Source: Hordeum vulgare subsp. vulgare (lineage: Eukaryota > Streptophyta > Magnoliopsida > Poales > Poaceae). Taken from it: a stretch of 64,000 nucleotides of DNA. The stretch covers positions 507,271,225-507,335,224 of the forward strand of contig NC_058518.1 in assembly GCF_904849725.1 (NCBI RefSeq), read 5' to 3'. A program made the translations under genes and the position numbers. Below, one piece after another: positions 22,500 through 33,544 of the stretch. The notes beneath the pieces are model-generated. The model was not told the origin of the DNA. It did no database searches and was given only the letters and a program-made list of their open reading frames with translations. Position 1 is the first letter of the stretch; every line of letters starts with the position of its first letter.

Positions 22500-23800
22500 A
22501 TGTACTTGAAAACTGATAAACACGTAAGAAAATGATTTTTAGATGTATACCAAAAATACACAATGTGCATGGAGAAAATAAACACCAAAACATATGTTTG
22601 AAAAAATGTTAATTGTGTATTAAAAAGTATTAAATGTGTATAACAGATTTTTTAATGTATATAAATATAATATAGAATTTGTATGAAAAATGTAGACATG
22701 TGCTGATAAAAGGAAAAAAAAGAGAAAAAAAACAAAGATAGAAACAAAGAAAACCAAAAAAGTAACAAGTAAAAACCAATGCTAACAGTGTGAAAGTATA
22801 AGAAAACCAGAGAGAGAGAGAAAAAACTGCACGCAACCACAATACGGGTCGCCCGAGTGGTGTCGCACCAAACATATCACAATGAACGAGAAACAACCCT
22901 GGATATATATGGTCACATCGTACCCCCCACACACACACACAGCCACCCCTGCTAGTGGGCACGGGTCGCCCGAGTGGCGTCACACCCAAACATATCACAA
23001 TGAACGAGAAACAACCTTTGGTATATATGGTCACATCGTACCCCCCACCCCACCCCCCGCCACCCCTGCTAGTGGGTAGGGGTAGCCCGACGAAATTTGT
23101 GCCGCATTTTCTACTATATTTGCACGTCTAATTTTGTTTCCTATTGCCTTCTGTATATAGGTTGTAATGCTCTAGTTGAGCAATGGGATTAAAAGAAGAA
23201 AAAAAATAAAAATTATGAAGGGAAATACAGTCGCGGAGCAAAAGAAGATGAAATGTCCCGCTACGACGGAAAACTGGGCGAGAAGAGAAGGGTCCCGCAG
23301 AAAATGGAAAGAGTGCGTTGTGGGGTGGGTTCTTGTGTTGGGCCCACGTGTTGAAGATAACTTGGCGGATAGTACGAAGAACCACATGTCTTCCCTTGAG
23401 CGAGCTCGGATTGTCCAGATAGTTGAATTTTGAAAACCTATTAGACGTTTGTTTGATGTCCGAACACGCACAGATATATGAGGAAGAAATGAGTTTTGAG
23501 CTTGGCAAAATATTAATGTGTCTGGAAAAATAAGCATCAAAACATATGTTTGAAAAAATGTTAATGGTGTATTCAATCGAGCTTTGAGATCTTAGATGTA
23601 TACCTAAAATATATAATGTGAACGGAAACAGTAAACATCAAAACATATGTTTGAAAAAAGATATTCAAAAAATATTAAATGTGTATCAAAATGTTTCTGA
23701 TATATATGAATATGAAATACACAATTTGTAAGAAAAATATAGACATGTGGTACAAAAAGGAAAATAAGAGAGAAAACCAAAGATGTAAACAAAGAAAACC
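22500..23800. repeat. AT-rich imperfect direct repeat flanking a tandem duplication
   Basis: The stretch about 22520-22760 (blocks such as CACCAAAACATATGTTTGAA and AGACATGTG) recurs at about 23525-23790 in the same orientation, with many differences. Between the copies lie the 117-bp tandem unit and about 430 bp with no recognisable feature. A terminal-repeat element is possible but I cannot define its ends. Confidence 0.45.
22844..23090 (+). repeat. 117-bp tandem duplication
   Basis: Two full units start at 22844 and 22961 (ACGGGTCGCCCGAGTGG), with a short third start at about 23078. Each unit contains CATATCACAATGAACGAGAA and ends GCCACCCCTGCTAGTGGG. The C/CA-rich segment differs: (CA)n in the first, C-rich in the second. 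Confidence 0.85.
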
Positions 23801-23981
23801 AAAGATACCAGGGGTCCTAGGGTACATGATCATAGTCTACGTACGAGGTCTTTCGTGTATGCAAGTCTTGTGAGTTGCCCTTTAATCATTGTGGATATTC
23901 CGAAGTGTCCAGGGATGGAATCGAGAGGGGTCCTCAGCCCGACCCATCAGGTTGAGAGTCGACGGCGTGAGAGACCCCTTA

Positions 23982-24109
23982 GGCCTTGTTTGGTTTCTCA
24001 ATATTTAAAGGGGTTTAAAGGGGATTGAAACGGATTAAATCCTTTACAAGTCAAAATTTATCTTAATCCCCTCCAATCCTCTTGTGGGAGGGATTAACCA
24101 AACAAGCCC
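23982..24109. mobile_element. Tourist-like MITE
   Basis: A 128-bp element with terminal inverted repeats GGCCTTGTTTGGTT and AACCAAACAAGCCC (one mismatch). It is flanked by a TTA duplication at 23979-23981 and 24110-24112, as in PIF/Harbinger-derived Tourist MITEs. The interior has no coding capacity. Confidence 0.85.
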
Positions 24110-24373
24110 TTAGTCAGGACATTATTGTGTTAGTAGCCCCTTAACCCATCTTCAGTTGTGTTAGTAGCTTTTGAGTTTGCTGGGTTCCATCTTTTGATTT
24201 CGTCAGTCGCAACATCTTGCGCTGTTGGTATTAGCTTTCGCGTTGTCGGTTTCTACCTTTTGATTTCGCCGGTTGTAGATTTTGACTTTGCCAATTCCAT
24301 AATTTGATTTCCCCGTCGCAATATTTTCCTCCATCGGCAGTAGCTTTCGAAAGGGGAGACGGCGGGGGTGGGG

Positions 24374-24520
24374 GGGTAGTTGAAGAGCGGCGACACAAGC
24401 ACCACGGGCGGCGGGGGCTCCGGCTTACTCCACGGGACGCCCATCGGGGAGGGGCACGCAACCGGGAGAGCTGGGAGCCGTGGCCTCGACTCCGGCGGTG
24501 AATCGCGCGCTGTTTGTTGC
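24374..24520 (-). pseudogene. Exon-1 fragment of a second gene 1 paralogue
   Basis: The minus-strand ATG at 24444 starts MGVPWSKPEPPPPVVLVSPL, then FNYPP, matching gene 1 exon 1 (MGVLWSKPEPPPPVVLVPPL). Homology stops after the FNYPP codons near 24374, before the exon-1 donor. The leader upstream (24445-24520) also matches 16291-16350. The upstream sequence continues at 54856-54960 on the far side of the transposon nest, so the copy was split by the 24524-54852 insertion. No later exons are visible to the left, so it is a 5' fragment. Confidence 0.8.
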
Positions 24521-24560
24521 TAAGAGTGTCTACAGCCGCCCCCGCCCCTTTTTTATTGTC

Positions 24561-24678
24561 AACAACAACAACAACAAAGCCTTTAGTCTCAAACAAGTTA
24601 CGGTAGGCTAGAGGTGAAACCCATAAGATCTCGCGACCAACTCATGGTTCTCGCACATCGATAACAAGCTTCCACGCA
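24561..24678 (-). mobile_element. Au-type SINE, minus orientation
   Basis: The plus strand shows (AAC)n then AAGCCTTTAGTCTCAAACAA and TAGGCTAGAGGTGAAACCCA, the 3' part of the Triticeae Au SINE read in reverse with its TTG-repeat tail at left. It is probably 5'-truncated. Near-identical flanks CCCCTTTTTTATTGTC (24545-24560) and CCCCTTTTTATCGTC (24679-24693) look like its target duplication. Confidence 0.7.
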
Positions 24679-25129
24679 CCCCTTTTTATCGTCGATGCAA
24701 AAAAATCGTCTAGTCGCATCCCGAGGAGCCCAAATTTCGTCGGTCAGGACCGAAATCGGCGTCGATGGACCCAGACCGAACCCAGCGCGCTGGGGGCGTC
24801 CGGGGACGCCGGGGGAAAGGAATTTGGCACAAAAACAAACTGCGCCAAATTCCTCCCGCGTGGACTCGTCGAGTCAGTGATTATGCGTCGCTGAGAGCCT
24901 TCGTCGTCCTCATCGCCTTCGCTCCCGCGCCGGTTGTGTTTCCAATATCTGTCGGTGTAGTGATGGCGAGCCGCCGCACATCCCGCCCTTTCCCGCCATG
25001 CGTAGACACCGCTCCCGCCCTTTTCTCTGCTATAAAAGTCGTGGCTCGCTGTCGCTCGTCGCGCACTCTCCATCTATCCCCATCTCCCCATCTCTCTCGC
25101 CTCCACCATCGTAAACTCTCCCCGACGCC

Positions 25130-25375
25130 ATGGCGGAAAGATTCCCAGGCAACAGAGCGATGGACGACGGCTTCGGCCATCGGTGGAGGCACGGGTGGGG
25201 GGCACGCCTTCTCCACGAGGCGAACGACCCGATGCCGCCCAATATGCGGGTGCTCGGCGCATGGCGGCTGAGCGTATGCGGCTTTCCCATGCGCCTACCG
25301 CCCTCCGATGTGGAGCGCCACGCTGAGATCGCACAGATCCAGGAATCCTTGCCGGAGGACGCGCACCAGCGGTAG
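25130..25375 (+). pseudogene. 5' half of transposon-borne ORF split by element A
   Basis: The ATG at 25130 (context GACGCCATGGCG) starts MAERFPGNRAMDDGFGHRW and runs 81 codons to TAG near 25373. I recognise it as one of the repetitive grass hypothetical proteins carried by small DNA elements; its molecular role is unknown. The next segment of the same protein type continues at 53792 (YAPNNQPLWMAYFQRR), directly after element A's target duplication. A small frame difference at the join suggests the ORF was already damaged, or that the stop at 25373 predates the insertion. Confidence 0.65.
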
Positions 25376-25379
25376 AGTA

Positions 25380-25492
25380 TGTTGGAATTATGCCCTAGAG
25401 GCAATAATAAATATAGTTATTATTATAATTCATGTATCAAGATAATCGTTTATTATCCATGCTATAATTGTATTGAATGAAGACTTATATAC
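25380..25492 (+). repeat. 5' LTR of element A, first 113 bases
   Basis: It starts TGTTGGAATTATGCCCTAGA and runs to the TATAC duplication where element B inserted. It continues at 43334. Confidence 0.92.
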
Positions 25493-26413
25493 TATTGGAA
25501 ATATGCCCTAGAGGCAATAATAAATTAGTTATTATTATATTTCTTAGTTCATGATAATCGTTTGTTATCCATGCTATAATTGTATTGATTGGAAACACAA
25601 TACTTGTGTGGATACATAGACTAAACACTGTCCCTAGTAAGCCTCTAGTTGACTAGCTCGTTGATCAAAGATGGTCAAGGTTTCCTGGCCATAGGCAAGT
25701 GTTGTTACTTGATAACGGGATCACATCATTAGGAGAATCATGTGATGGACTAGACCCAAACTAATAGACGTAGCATATTGATCGTGTCATTTTGTTGCTA
25801 CTGTTTTCTGCGTGTCAAGTATTTGTTCCTATGACCATGAGATCATATAACTCACTGACACCGGAGGAATGCTTTGTGTGTATCAAACGTCGCAACGTAA
25901 CTGGGTGACTATAAAGATGCTCTACAGGTATCTCCGAAGGTGTTCGTTCAGTTAGTATGGATCGAGACTGGGATTTGTCACTCCGTGTGACGGAGAGGTA
26001 TCTCGGGGCCCACTCGGTAATACAACATCACACACAAGCCTTGCAAGCAAATGTGACTTAGTGTAAGTTGCGGGATCTTGTATTACGGAACGAGTAAAGA
26101 GACTTGCCGGTAAACGAGATTGAAATAGGTATGCGGATACTGACGATCGAATCTCGGGCAAGTAACATACCGAAGGACAAAGGGAATGACATACGGGAAT
26201 ATATGAATCCTTGGCACTGAGGTTCAAACGATAAGATCTTCGTAGAATATGTGGGATCCAATATGGGCATCCAGGTCCCGCTATTGGATATTGACCGAGG
26301 AGTCACTCGGGTCATGTCTGCATAGTTCTTGAACCCGCAGGGTCTGCACACTTAAGGTTCGACGTTGTTTTATGCGTATTTAAGTTATATGGTTGGTTAC
26401 CGAATGTTGTTCG
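25493..26413 (+). repeat. 5' LTR of element B, left part
   Basis: It starts TATTGGAAATATGCCCTAGA and is broken at 26413 by element C after GTTCG, one half of the expected target duplication. It carries the variants ACGGGAATATATG and GTTCTTGAACC, which are also found at 34948-35641 but not in the 3' LTR. Confidence 0.9.
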
Positions 26414-28238
26414 TGTTGGAATTATGCCCTAGAGGCAATAATAAATATATAGTTATTATTATAATTCCTGTATCAAGATAATAGTTTATTATCCATGCTA
26501 TAATTGTATTGAATGAAGACTCATTTACATGTGTGGATACATAGACGAAACACTGTACCTAGCATGCCTCTAGTTGGCTAGCCAGTTGATCGATGATAGT
26601 CAGTGTCTTCTGATTATGAACAAGGTGTTGTTGCTTGATAACAGGATCACGTCATTGGGAGAATCACGTGATGGACTAGACCCAAACTAATAGACGTAGC
26701 ATGTTGATCGTGTCATTTTGTTGCTACTGTTTTCTGCGTGTCAAGTATTTGTTCCTATGACCATGAGATCATATAACTCACTGACACCGGAGGAATGCTT
26801 TGTGTGTATCAAACGTCGCAACGTAACTGGGTGACTATAAAGATGCTCTACAGGTATCTCCGAAGGTGTTAGTTGAGTTAGTATGGATCAAGACTGGGAT
26901 TTGTCACTCCGTGTGACGGAGAGGTATCTCGGGGCCCACTCGGTAATACAACATCACACACAAGCCTTGCAAGCAATGTAACTTAGTGTAAGTTACGGGA
27001 TCTTGTATTACGGAACGAGTAAAGAGACTTGCCGGTAAACGAGATTGAAATAGGTATGCGGATACTGACGATCGAATCTCGGGCAAGTAACATACCGAAG
27101 GACAAAGGGAATGACATACGGGATTATACGAATCCTTGGCACTGAGGTTCAAACGATGAAATCTTCGTAGAATATGTAGGATCCAATATGGGCATCCAGG
27201 TCCCGCTATTGGATATTGACCGAGGAGTCTCTCGGGTCATGTCTGCATAGTTCTCGAACCCGCAGGGTCTGCACACTTAAGGTTCGACGTTGTTTTATGC
27301 GTATTTGAGTTATATGGTTGGTTACCGAATGTTGTTCGGAGTTCCGGATGAGATCACGGACGTCACGAGGGTTTCCGGAATGGTCCGGAAACGAAGATTG
27401 ATATATAGGATGACCTCATTTGATTACCGGAAGGTTTTCGGAGTTACCGGGAATGTACCGGGAATGACGAATGGGTTCCGGGGGTTCACCGGAGGGGGGC
27501 AACCCACTCCGGGGAAGCCCATAGGTATTTGTGGGGGTCACACCAGCCCTTAGTGGGCTGGTGGGACAGCCCACCAAATCCTATGCGCCAAGGAACAAAA
27601 ATCAAAGAAAGAAAAAAAAAGGGGAGGGGAAGTGGGAAGGGGGAAGGACTCCCTCCCACCAAACCAAGTAGGACTCGGTTTGGGGGGGGAGAGTCCTCCC
27701 CCCTGGCTCGGCCGACCCCTTGGGGTTCCCTTGGACCCCAAGGCAAGGTCCCCCTCCCTCCTCCTATATATATGGGGCTTTTAGGGCAGATTTGAGACGA
27801 CTTTCTCACGGCTGCCCGACCACATACCTCCATAGTTTTTCCTCTAGATCGTGTTTCTGCGGAGCTCGGGCGGAGCCCTGCTGAGACAAGATCATCACCA
27901 ACCTCCGGAGCGCCGTCACGCTGCCGGAGAACTCTTCTACCTCTCCGTCTCTCTTGCTGGATCAAGAAGGCCGAGATCATCGTCGAGCTGTACGTGTGCT
28001 GAACGCGGAGGTGCCGTCCGTTCGGTACTAGATCGTGGGACTGATCGCGGGATTGTTCGCGGGGCGGATCGAGGGACGTGAGGACGTTCCACTACATCAA
28101 CCGCGATCTCTTATCGCTTCTGCTGTACGATCTACAAGGGTACGTAGATCACTCATCCCCTCTCGTAGATGGACATCACCATGATAGGTCTTCGTGCGCG
28201 TAGGAAAATTTTTGTTTCCCATGCGACGTTCCCCAACA
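26414..28238 (+). repeat. 5' LTR of element C
   Basis: A complete LTR, TGTTGGAATT...TCCCCAACA. It holds the TATATATA box at 27765 and would drive transcription of the element. Confidence 0.95.
27765..27772 (+). promoter_or_regulatory. TATA box of element C 5' LTR
   Basis: TATATATA in context CTCCTATATATATGGGGC, about 470 bp before the LTR end. The same box recurs in the other LTRs (34901, 36067, 44564). It matches the known position of a BARE-group LTR promoter; activity here is inferred. Confidence 0.6.
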
Positions 28239-28252
28239 GTGGCATCATGAGC
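28239..28252 (+). other. Primer binding site region of element C
   Basis: TGGCATCATGAG starts one base after the LTR. It matches the initiator-tRNA-Met complement TGGTATCAGAGC at 10 of 12 positions. The same sequence follows the LTRs of B (36540) and A (45050). Confidence 0.6.
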
Positions 28253-29511
28253 TAGGTTCATGCGTAGATGTCTTCTCGAGTAGAACACAAAAGGTTTTGT
28301 GGGCGGTGATGTGCGTTTTGCTGCCCTCCTTAGTCTTTTCTTGATTCCGCGGTATTGTTGGATTGAAGCGGCTTGGACCGACATTACTCGTACGCTTACG
28401 AGAGACTGGTTTCATCGTTACGAGTAACCCCCTTTGCTCAAAGATGACTGGCAAGTGATGGTTTCTCCAACTTTAGTTGAATCGGATTTGACCGAGGAGG
28501 TCCTTGGATGAGGTTAAATAGCAACTCATATATCTCCGTTGTGGTGTTTGCGTAAGTAAGATGCGATCCTACTAGATACCCTTGGTCACCACGTAAAACA
28601 TGCAACAACAAAATTAGAGGACGTCTAACTTGTTTTTGCAGGGTATGATTGTGATGTGATATGGCCAAACGATGTGATGTGATATATTGGATGTATGAGA
28701 TGATCATGTTGTAATAGAAATATCGACTTGCATGTCGATGGTACGGCAACCGGCAGGAGCCATAGGGTTGTCTTTATACTAACATATGTGCTTGCAGATG
28801 CGTTTACTATTTTGCTAGGATGTAGCTTTAGTAGTGATAGCATAAGTAGCACGACAACCCCGATGGCGACACGTTGATGGAGATCATGATGATGGAGATC
28901 ATGGTGTGGTGCCGGTGACAAGAAGATCGTGTCGGTGCTTTGGTGATGGAGATCAAGAAGCACGTGATGGTGGCCATATCATGTCACTTATGAATTGCAT
29001 GTGATGTTAATCCTTTTATGCACCTTATTTTGCTTAGAACGACGGTAGCATTATGAGGTGATCTCTCACTAAAAAATTTCAAGACGAAATTGTGTTCTCC
29101 CCGACTGTGCACCGTTGCTACAGTTCGTCGTTTCGAGACACCACATGATGATCGGGTGTGATAGACTCAACGTTCACATACAACGGGTGCAAAACAGTTG
29201 CGCACGCGGAACACTCGGGTTAAGCTTGACGAGCCTAGCATGTGCAGACATGGCCTCGGAACACATGAGACCGAAAGGTCGATCATGAATCATATAGATG
29301 ATATGATTAGCATAGGGATGCTTACCACTGAAACTACTCTCAACTCACGTGATGATCGGACTTGGGATAGTGTAAGTGGATCATGAACCACTCAAATGAC
29401 TAGAGAGATGTACTTTTTGAGTGGGAGTTTAGCATATAATTTGATTAAGTTGAACTCTAATTATCTTGAACATAGTCTAAGTCCACTTTGAATATATTTG
29501 TGTTGTAGATC
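28253..29511 (+). other. Untranslated leader of element C
   Basis: About 1.26 kb between primer site and gag ATG, without a long ORF. It is typical of BARE-group elements, which have long structured leaders. The corresponding leader of element A holds a solo LTR. Confidence 0.7.
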
Positions 29512-32500
29512 ATGGCTCACGCAAGTGTCATCCTCAATTTTAATACGTTCCTAGAGAAAGCTAAGTTGAAAGATGATGGAAGCAACTTTGTAGACTGGGC
29601 TCGTAATCTTAAGCTAATCTTACAAGCTGGAAAGAAGGATTATGTCCTTAATGCTGCGCTAGGAGATGAACCACCCGCTATGGCTGATCAGGATGTTAAG
29701 AACGCTTGGCTAGCACGTAAGGAGGACTACTCAATAGTTCAATGTGCAGTCTTGTATGGCTTAGAGCCGGGACTTCAACGTCGCTTTGAGCGTCATGGAG
29801 CATTTGAGATGTTCCAGGAGTTGAAGTTTATCTTTCAGAAGAACGCCCGGATCGAGAGGTATGAGACCTCCGATAAATTCTATGCTTGCAAGATGGAGGA
29901 AAGCTCGTCTGTCAGTGAACATGTGCTCAAGATGTCTGGGTACTCAAACCGTCTAGCTGAACTAGGGATTGAACTCCCGCAAGAAGCTATCACTGACAGA
30001 ATCCTCCAATCACTGCCGCCAAGCTATAAAGGCTTTGTGTTGAACTACAACATGCAAGGGATGAACAAGTCTCCCGGCGAGTTGTTTGCGATGCTGAAAG
30101 TCGCAGAGTCTGAACTCCGTAAAGAGCATCAAGTGTTGATGGTGAGCAAGACCACTAGTTTCAAGAGAAACGGCAAAGGCAAGAAGGGCAATTCGAAGAA
30201 GAGCGGCAAGCCTGTTGCCAATCCGCCGAAGAAACCCAAGGCTGGACCTAAGCCTGAAACAGAGTGCTTCTATTGCAAGGGTATGGGTCACTGGAAGCGC
30301 AATTGCCCCAAGTATCTGGCTGATAAGAAGGCGGCCAAAGAGAAATCAGGTATATTTGATATACATGTTATTGATGTGTACTTAACCAGCTCTCGTAGTA
30401 GTGCCTGGGTATTCGATACCGGTTCTGTTGCTCACATTTGCAACTCGAAGCAGGAACTGCGGAATAGACGAAGGCTGGCAAAAGATGAAGTGACGATGCG
30501 CGTAGGAAACGGTTCCAAGGTTGATGCAATCGCCGTCGGCACCGTGTCACTTCAACTACCATCGGGATTAGTGATGAACTTAAATCATTGTTATTTAGTG
30601 CCTGCGTTGAGCATGAACATTATATCTGGATCTTGTTTATTGCGAGACGGTTACTCTTTTAAGTCTGAGAATAATGGTTGTTCTATTTCTATGAGTAACA
30701 TCTTTTATGGTCATGCACCGAATGTGAGAGGATTGTTCATATTGAATCTTGATAGAGATACGCATATACATAACATTGAGACCAAGAGAGTTAGAGTAAA
30801 CAATGATAGCACCATATTTTTGTGGCACTGCCGCTTGGGTCATATTGGTGTAAAGCGCATGAAGAAACTCCATGCTGATGGACTTTTGGAGTCACTTGAC
30901 TTTGATTCACTTGACACGTGCGAACCATGCCTCATGGGCAAGATGACTAAGACTCCGTTCTCCGGAACAATGGAGCGTGCAAGTGACTTGTTGGAAATCA
31001 TACATACCGATGTGTGTGGCCCAATGAGCGTGGAGGCACGCGGCGGATATCGTTATTTTCTCACCTTCACTGACGATTTAAGTAGATATGGTTATGTCTA
31101 CTTGATGAAACACAAGTCTGAAACATTTGAAAAGTTCAAGCAATTTCAGAGTGAAGTGGAAAATCATCGTAACAAGAAGATCAAGTTCCTACGGTCTGAT
31201 CGTGGGGGTGAATATCTGAGTTTCGAGTTTGGTACTCACTTAAAACAATGTGGAATTGTTTCGCAGTTAACACCGCCTGGAACACCACAGTGTAATGGTG
31301 TGTCCGAACGTCGTAATCGTACTTTATTGGAAATGGTGCGATCTATGATGTCTCTTACTGATTTGCCGTTATCATTTTGGGGTTATGCATTAGAAACAGC
31401 TGCATTCACTTTAAATAGGGCACCATCAAAATCCGTTGAGACGACACCATACGAACTGTGGTATAGCAAAAGGCCAAAGTTGTCGTTTCTTAAAGTTTGG
31501 GGATGTGATGCTTATGTCAAAAAGCTTCAGCCTGAAAAGCTGGAACCCAAAGCGGAAAAGTGCGTCTTCATAGGTTACCCAAAAGAGACAGTTGGGTACA
31601 CCTTCTATCTCAAATCCGAGGGCAAAGTATTTGTTGCTAAGAACGGAACTTTTCTCGAGAAGGAGTTTCTCTCGAGAGAATTGAGTGGGAGGAAGATAGA
31701 ACTTGACGAGGTTGTCGAACCTCTCATCCCTCTGGATGGTGGCGCAGGGCAAGGGGAAACCTCTGTCATTGCGACGCCGGTTGAGGAGGAAGTTAATGAT
31801 GATGATCATGAAACTCCAGTTCAAGTTTCTGTTGAACCACGTAGGTCGACGAGATCACGCGCTGCTCCAGAGTGGTACGGTAATCCCGTCTTAACAATCA
31901 TGTTGTTGGACAACAATGAACCTGCAAATTATGAAGAAGCAATGGGCGGGCCAGATTCCAACAAATGGCTAGAAGCCATGAAATCCGAGATAGGATCCAT
32001 GTATGAGAACAAAGTGTGGACTTTGGAGATACTACCTGAGGGCCGCAAGGCTATTCAGAACAAATGGATCTTTAAGAAGAAGACGGACGCTGACGGTAAT
32101 GTGACCGTTTATAAAGCTCGACTTGTGGCAAAGGGTTTTTCACAAGTTCCAGGAATTGACTACGATGAGACTTTCTCTCCCGTAGCGATGCTTAAGTCCG
32201 TCAGAATCATGTTAGCAATAGCTGCATTTTTCGATTATGAAATCTGGCAGATGGATGTCAAAACGGCGTTCCTTAACGGTTTCCTTAAGGAAGAGTTGTA
32301 TATGATGCAACCCGAAGGTTTTGTCGATCCTAAAAATGCTGACAAGGTGTGCAAACTCCAGCGATCCATTTATGGGCTGGTGCAAGCATCTCGGAGTTGG
32401 AACAAACGCTTTGATGAGGTGATCAAAGCATTTGGGTTTATACAAGTGGTTGGAGAATCTTGTATTTACAAGAAAGTGAGTGGGAGCTCTGTGGCGTTTC

Positions 32501-33492
32501 TAATATTATATGTGGATGACATATTACTGATTGGAAACAACGTAGAGCTTTTGGAGAGCAAAAAAGGTTACTTGAATAGAAGTTTCTCTATGAAGGACCT
32601 AGGAGAAGCTGCTTACATACTAGGCATTAAGATCTATAGGGATAGATCAAAACGCCTGATAGGACTTTCACAAAGCACGTACCTTGATAAAGTTTTGAAG
32701 AGGTTCAAAATGGAACAGTCCAAGAAAGGGTTCTTGCCAGTGTTACAAGGTACGAGATTGAGTAAGACTCAGTGCCCAGCAACTGATGAAGATAGAGAGC
32801 ATATGCGCTCCGTCCCCTATGCTTCAGCCATAGGTTCTATCATGTATGCGATGCTGTGCACTAGACCGGATGTTAGCCTGGCCATAAGTATGGCAGGTAG
32901 GTTCCAGAGTAATCCAGGAGTGGATCACTGGACGGCGGTCAAGAATATCCTGAAGTACCTGAAAAGGACTAAGGAGATGTTTCTCGTGTATGGAGGTGAC
33001 GAAGAGCTCGCCGTAAAAGGTTACGTCGATGCAAGCTTTGACACAGATCCGGACGACTCTAAGTCGCAAACCGGATACGTGTTTATTCTTAATGGGGGTG
33101 CAGTAAGCTGGTGCAGTTCCAAGCAAAGCGTCGTAGCAGATTCTACATGTGAAGCAGAGTACATGGCTGCCTCGGAGGCAGCTAAGGAGGGTGTCTGGAT
33201 GAAGCAGTTCATGACGGATCTTGGAGTAGTGCCAAGTGCACTGGATCCAATAACCTTGTTCTGTGACAACACTGGTGCCATTGCCTTAGCAAAGGAACCA
33301 AGGTTTCACAAGAAGACCAGACACATCAAACGACGCTTCAACCTCATCCGCGACTACGTCGAGGAGGAGGACGTAAATATATGCAAAGTGCACACGGATC
33401 TGAATGTAGCAGACCCGCTGACTAAACCTCTTCCACGGCCAAAACATGATCGACACCAGAACTGTATGGGTGTTAGATTTATTACAATGTAA
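29512..33492 (+). CDS. Intact Copia gag-pol polyprotein (BARE/WIS group)
   Basis: A single frame of 1326 codons from ATG 29512 (context GATCATGGCTC, conserved in element A) to TAA at 33490. Domains in order: gag capsid-like region (about 1-235), CCHC nucleocapsid knuckle CFYCKGMGHWKRNC (about 251-264), protease site VFDTGSVAHIC (about 300), GAG-pre-integrase HCRLGHIGVKRM (about 438), integrase core with TDVCGP, FTDDLSRYGY and SDRGGEYLSFEF, reverse transcriptase with KARLVAKGFSQ, MDVKTAFLNG and YVDDILLIG (about 998), and RNase H with GAVSWCSSKQSVVADST (about 1195). The order PR-IN-RT-RH defines Copia. Length fits the family (about 1300 residues). No stop or frameshift is visible, so it could supply proteins to itself and to related defective copies. 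Confidence 0.96.
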   Translation: MAHASVILNFNTFLEKAKLKDDGSNFVDWARNLKLILQAGKKDYVLNAALGDEPPAMADQDVKNAWLARKEDYSIVQCAVLYGLEPGLQRRFERHGAFEMFQELKFIFQKNARIERYETSDKFYACKMEESSSVSEHVLKMSGYSNRLAELGIELPQEAITDRILQSLPPSYKGFVLNYNMQGMNKSPGELFAMLKVAESELRKEHQVLMVSKTTSFKRNGKGKKGNSKKSGKPVANPPKKPKAGPKPETECFYCKGMGHWKRNCPKYLADKKAAKEKSGIFDIHVIDVYLTSSRSSAWVFDTGSVAHICNSKQELRNRRRLAKDEVTMRVGNGSKVDAIAVGTVSLQLPSGLVMNLNHCYLVPALSMNIISGSCLLRDGYSFKSENNGCSISMSNIFYGHAPNVRGLFILNLDRDTHIHNIETKRVRVNNDSTIFLWHCRLGHIGVKRMKKLHADGLLESLDFDSLDTCEPCLMGKMTKTPFSGTMERASDLLEIIHTDVCGPMSVEARGGYRYFLTFTDDLSRYGYVYLMKHKSETFEKFKQFQSEVENHRNKKIKFLRSDRGGEYLSFEFGTHLKQCGIVSQLTPPGTPQCNGVSERRNRTLLEMVRSMMSLTDLPLSFWGYALETAAFTLNRAPSKSVETTPYELWYSKRPKLSFLKVWGCDAYVKKLQPEKLEPKAEKCVFIGYPKETVGYTFYLKSEGKVFVAKNGTFLEKEFLSRELSGRKIELDEVVEPLIPLDGGAGQGETSVIATPVEEEVNDDDHETPVQVSVEPRRSTRSRAAPEWYGNPVLTIMLLDNNEPANYEEAMGGPDSNKWLEAMKSEIGSMYENKVWTLEILPEGRKAIQNKWIFKKKTDADGNVTVYKARLVAKGFSQVPGIDYDETFSPVAMLKSVRIMLAIAAFFDYEIWQMDVKTAFLNGFLKEELYMMQPEGFVDPKNADKVCKLQRSIYGLVQASRSWNKRFDEVIKAFGFIQVVGESCIYKKVSGSSVAFLILYVDDILLIGNNVELLESKKGYLNRSFSMKDLGEAAYILGIKIYRDRSKRLIGLSQSTYLDKVLKRFKMEQSKKGFLPVLQGTRLSKTQCPATDEDREHMRSVPYASAIGSIMYAMLCTRPDVSLAISMAGRFQSNPGVDHWTAVKNILKYLKRTKEMFLVYGGDEELAVKGYVDASFDTDPDDSKSQTGYVFILNGGAVSWCSSKQSVVADSTCEAEYMAASEAAKEGVWMKQFMTDLGVVPSALDPITLFCDNTGAIALAKEPRFHKKTRHIKRRFNLIRDYVEEEDVNICKVHTDLNVADPLTKPLPRPKHDRHQNCMGVRFITM

Positions 33493-33529
33493 TTCACATG
33501 GTGATGTGAGGGCTAGATTATTGACTCTA

Positions 33530-33544
33530 GTGTAAGTGGGAGAC
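33530..33544 (+). other. Polypurine tract of element C
   Basis: AAGTGGGAGAC directly before the 3' LTR TGTTGG at 33545 is the expected plus-strand primer site. The same motif precedes the 3' LTRs of A, B and D. Confidence 0.7.

Noticed and set aside
22844..23090. Possible CRISPR-like repeat array
   Set aside because: Only two long tandem units without spacers, in a plant genome; it is an ordinary tandem duplication.
23176..23433. 85-codon ORF MSNGIKRRKKIKIMKG
   Set aside because: Low-complexity, no recognisable domain, no splice or promoter context; not enough to call a gene.
26904..27152. Recurring antisense ORF of about 82 codons (MNLSAKDSYNPVCHSLCPSV) in many LTRs, e.g. 34035-34283, 43709-43957, 52450-52698
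   Set aside because: It looks like a conserved small protein family, but copies are simply the same LTR stretch read in reverse; conservation follows the repeat, and there is no start context or constraint beyond it.
29198..29386. Short ORF in the leader of element C with counterparts in B, A and D
   Set aside because: It is part of the untranslated leader; the frame is not kept between copies and matches no known domain.
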